The notes under the pieces: generated by a model
Seen by the model: the letters and a program-made list of their open reading frames with translations, nothing else
Told to the model about the DNA's origin: nothing
The model's database searches: none
Shown here: one piece after another, positions 61,308-64,000 of the stretch
Position numbering within the stretch: the first letter of the stretch is position 1
Layout: the number at the start of each line of letters is the position of its first letter
Program-made: the position numbers and the translations under genes
Assembly: GCF_020379485.1 (NCBI RefSeq)
Contig: NC_063446.1
Location: 14,320,471-14,384,470, forward strand
Length of the DNA: 64,000 nucleotides
Reading direction: 5' to 3'
Source of the DNA: Brassica napus
Taxonomy: Eukaryota; Streptophyta; Magnoliopsida; Brassicales; Brassicaceae

Positions 61308-63136
61308 CTAACGGGGACCGTCGGTGGTCTTCGTCGGCGCAGAAGTACGTTGACTTTCCTGTCCCGCCGGAGAACCAAATGTCATCATCTCCATCGGCTA
61401 CGTTTAATATCAAACCACAACATGTCAAATAAACTACGTCGTTTGTGGCATTTCACTAGGCTCTTATATGTACTTAACTACGTAACGCATGAGCCTTACC
61501 TGAGACGTGCCCTGCATACGTGGGAATAGGCCAACATATCTACCAAACCGATCGGGAAAAACTTGGCTTTGTACCGGGTTTTGACAAACTAAACCAGGAT
61601 TGTTCTGAATAGCAGACCCGTCCATAACCGGAAATCGTGGCAACAGTACCGGGCTTTGCACCTGACGGATGAACGGTGGAGGAGGCTGTACCCCAGGGAA
61701 CATAATAGGAGTCGCTGCAGCACCAGCCATTCCACTCCCCATCCACATAACTTGAAGCTGTAACTGAAGTGACTTCAAATAATCTATGGCTTCTTCCAAA
61801 ATTGAAGCTTTATCAGTCTACAAGAAAAACAAACTCGATTGACACCAAATTCTTTTTAACTTAATCAATTAGTCCCCATATCAGATTCAAGTTTATAACT
61901 TACTTTTGTGCAGTGAGGTATTAGTTCGTGCAAAGCCTTCATTCTCTCATTGATCCTATCTCTCCTCCTCTAATTTAATTAACAAATGAAACAGAGTTAC
62001 TTAGTATATATATCTTTGTCTGAATACATTATACACTACCCTCCGATAAAATAGATGTTTTAGTTTATAATAAATAATAAACCTCAAAAAATAATGAACT
62101 TTATTGAAATGCTATTAGTTTAAAGTTAGTGAAAATTGACAATAGCAAAAAATACATTTATGATGAAAAAAAATTAATTAGACGAATTGAAAAAAATACC
62201 CTTTCGGAAAGATTATGAACTTCAGCTGCTCGACTTCTTCGGGTTGATCCTGATCCTTGGTTCGACTTGCTATTACCGATAGCCTGTAAAACGTTTCAAG
62301 AACAATGAGAAATGGACTAAGAAAACGTTTCAAGAACTTATCATCATGAGTTAAAAAATAAAGCATACATCTGACTGAGACACAGATTCATCAGTGTCCA
62401 TTATATGTTTTCTCTTACGCTCTGCTGTGATGCTTCTTCCACAAGCTATTTCTTTGTTGTTCTTGCCAAAGCTGCAACCAGAGGAGCCACCTGATGATGA
62501 ATTTTCGGTCGAGTAGAGCCTCTCATCGATTGTTTTACTTGGATCATGAGTCAATGAGACATCGAGATCGGTTTGAGATTGGTTGCTCCCGCAGTGGCTC
62601 GGTCCAACGGTCATCACCGAGTACTGTTCTTTTCCTAGTTCCCTACCTCCTGATGATGAATCCGTTAGCCTAAACTTAGGAGGAGGCATGACTTGATCAG
62701 GAGGGACAGGACCGGCCTCGTGCTTAACCGTCTCTGAAGCCGGTCTCTGGAGGGGATCTATAGTTGAGAAGAAAGGTAAGGTGAAGTCTTCGGATTCAAA
62801 TGGATCTTCATCTAGAGGGTATTGGATCCAAGAGACGGTTTCTTGATCTTCAAGAAAAGTGTTGGATCTTAGGGTTTCTTGATCCTGTTTCTGAGCTTGA
62901 GCTTGAGCTTGAGTTTGATCTCTATGAGTTTGGCTCTGCTGAACCACTTGCCCATCTCGCCATAACAACTCTACTAGTTCATCTTGTGGCCTACACATAT
63001 ATATACACACTCAGAGACTATTGTATAGTCCTTTTTAATTAATGTATAAATTAGATTAAACATTATATTACCTTATAAATCTTCTATTATTGGACAGATT
63101 GTAATTCTCCTCAAAACTCCAACCTTGGTGTTCCAT
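61308..63136 (-). CDS. PIF4: PIF4, phytochrome-interacting bHLH factor
   Basis: Six coding exons on the minus strand (63072-63136, 62369-62990, 62200-62283, 61904-61969, 61500-61817, 61308-61397) splice in frame to 414 residues; Arabidopsis PIF4 has 430. The start MEHQGWSFEENYNLS leads into the active-phyB-binding motif DELVELLWRDGQVV (25-38). The bHLH spans about 244-297, with the G-box-reading triad His252, Glu256, Arg260. The C-terminus keeps NNPGLVCQNPVQ and PMEMMTFGSPAGQ but ends TTDGPR, shorter than the SRLDH-type end I recall. PIF4 is a nuclear activator of warmth- and shade-driven growth, degraded after phyB binding. Frames running past exon 5 into the last intron are not the product. 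Confidence 0.96.
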
Positions 63137-63530
63137 GTCAGATCTCTGGAGACATGGAAATAATTTATTTATCAACCTATTATAAGTGAACAGAGCTAAT
63201 CATATCTTATGATTAATTAAGAAGAGATACAAAGGAGCATAAAGTACAATTTTATAATTCCAACTCCAATAATTTTGTTACACTAATCATATAAAAAGAG
63301 TTATAAATAATTAAATTAAAAGCAGGAACATGAGTTCATTTTATTAATATTATTCCAAATATAGTAACATCTCTTAAAACCAAAAGACCGTATAAGAATA
63401 CTGACCAGATTTGGAAAGCTTCTGGACGAATCAGAAGCTGAAGTAGTAGAAGATCTAAACCTGACTTGTGGAAGTTGAAGTTCCACGCCCAACAACAGGA
63501 ACAAAACTTTCTCTTTCCTCTCACTTGCTC
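63137..63530 (-). other. PIF4 5' untranslated region with a likely leader intron
   Basis: On the minus strand CCAAATCTG|GTCAGTATTC (donor, intron from 63405) and CATGTCTCCAG|AGATCTGAC (acceptor, exon resumes at 63145) would remove about 260 bp and leave nine bases before the start codon. This is inferred from splice signals only. A GATTCG word (63427-63432, minus) lies in the first leader exon. Confidence 0.5.
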
Positions 63531-63737
63531 TCTAGTCTCTACATAAACCCATAGGCCAGAAGTTTCTTAAGAAGCTCTCATAAAACATGAAGGAAACAGA
63601 GGAGAGAGAGATGGGTAAGGTTCTTTACTTCTTTTGGTACAGACAGAAAGTGACAGAAGCATAAAGAGGAGAGATATTACAGCGAGGGAGATAATGATTC
63701 TGTAAGCACAACAGCACAGCAACCTTTCAGACAGAAC

Positions 63738-63747
63738 GCCACGTGGC
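63738..63747. promoter_or_regulatory. Palindromic G-box upstream of PIF4
   Basis: GCCACGTGGC is a perfect 10-bp palindrome with a CACGTG core, about 600 bp before the PIF4 start codon and about 200-250 bp before the likely transcription start. Such sites bind bHLH and bZIP factors, including PIFs, BES1/BZR1 and HY5. Function here is inferred. Confidence 0.7.
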
Positions 63748-64000
63748 AAGTTCTGGGACATTATGTTGGAATCAATGGGACCAACCGGTGGAGATCTTCT
63801 TCTTTAGGGATGAGATCTATTGCTAGATTTCTAGAGGTGGTTTCTGATCTGTACCTTATCTAAAGAAAACTCTGCAAACAATGATTTGAGGGTGTTTTTG
63901 TCAAATCATATATATGGCTTCTTTCTTCTGAAAATGATTTATTCTTCACTATCCGCCAAATTCAGTTACGTTTCTTTTGTTATTTTGGATTTAAATTAAG
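63748..64000 (-). promoter_or_regulatory. Distal PIF4 upstream sequence
   Basis: No other gene is visible up to the window end. The small ORFs at 63316-63761 lie in the leader and promoter and have no recognisable domain. Confidence 0.4.

Overview
This is nuclear DNA from a flowering plant of the mustard family, most likely Brassica or a close relative such as Raphanus. The genes have short GT-AG introns and the spacers are very AT-rich and packed with transposons. The intact genes read in the same order as a segment of Arabidopsis chromosome 2, from the At2g43140 end to the At2g43010 end: bHLH129-like, RABA5c/ARA4, pirin PRN2, a Cms1-like ribosome-biogenesis gene, two isopropylmalate isomerase small subunits, NPG1, plastid RPL3, PAO2 and PIF4. 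The gene identities come from reading the proteins. The Arabidopsis locus order is recalled, not searched.

Positions 1-21,700 hold essentially no host gene. They contain a broken Ty1/copia element with its LTR and primer-binding site, a LINE reverse-transcriptase relic, a scrambled plastid petB insertion, a tRNA-derived SINE, several non-autonomous Helitrons, a large Helitron carrying a decayed RPA1-like gene and nested insertions, and a 5'-truncated LINE with a target-site duplication.

Positions 21,700-29,400 carry a shortened bHLH129-like gene (+), RABA5c (+) and PRN2 (-), with a 1.1-kb Harbinger-type MITE between the first two. Positions 29,700-36,540 are again repeats: a Mutator-like foldback, a SINE, a LEA_2 gene fragment, and a Helitron with three tandem units, the middle one split by a MITE.

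Positions 37,200-41,600 hold a Cms1-like pseudogene, a pseudogene of the second isopropylmalate isomerase small subunit, and an intact intronless small-subunit gene that should act in plastid leucine biosynthesis. A small 8-Cys lipid-transfer-type gene follows at 43 kb; it is not part of the expected block. Genes expected here (the At2g43050-43080 interval, with IBH1 and a prolyl 4-hydroxylase) were not found, which fits gene loss after the Brassica triplication.

Positions 45,300-53,750 are gene-dense: NPG1 (+, one GC-AG intron), chloroplast RPL3 (-) and peroxisomal polyamine oxidase PAO2 (-). Tandem copies of the RPL3 tail lie between NPG1 and RPL3, and a CACTA element lies between RPL3 and PAO2. 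Positions 54,100-61,200 hold a Stowaway MITE, a 2.1-kb solo LTR, a Helitron end and a SINE. The window ends with PIF4 (-), whose upstream region has a palindromic G-box. The genes do not form one pathway; the block is an inherited syntenic segment. I found no clearly undescribed system. The most unusual items are the rearranged petB insertion, the nested RPA-carrying Helitron, the Helitron with the triplicated core, and the amplified RPL3 gene tail.
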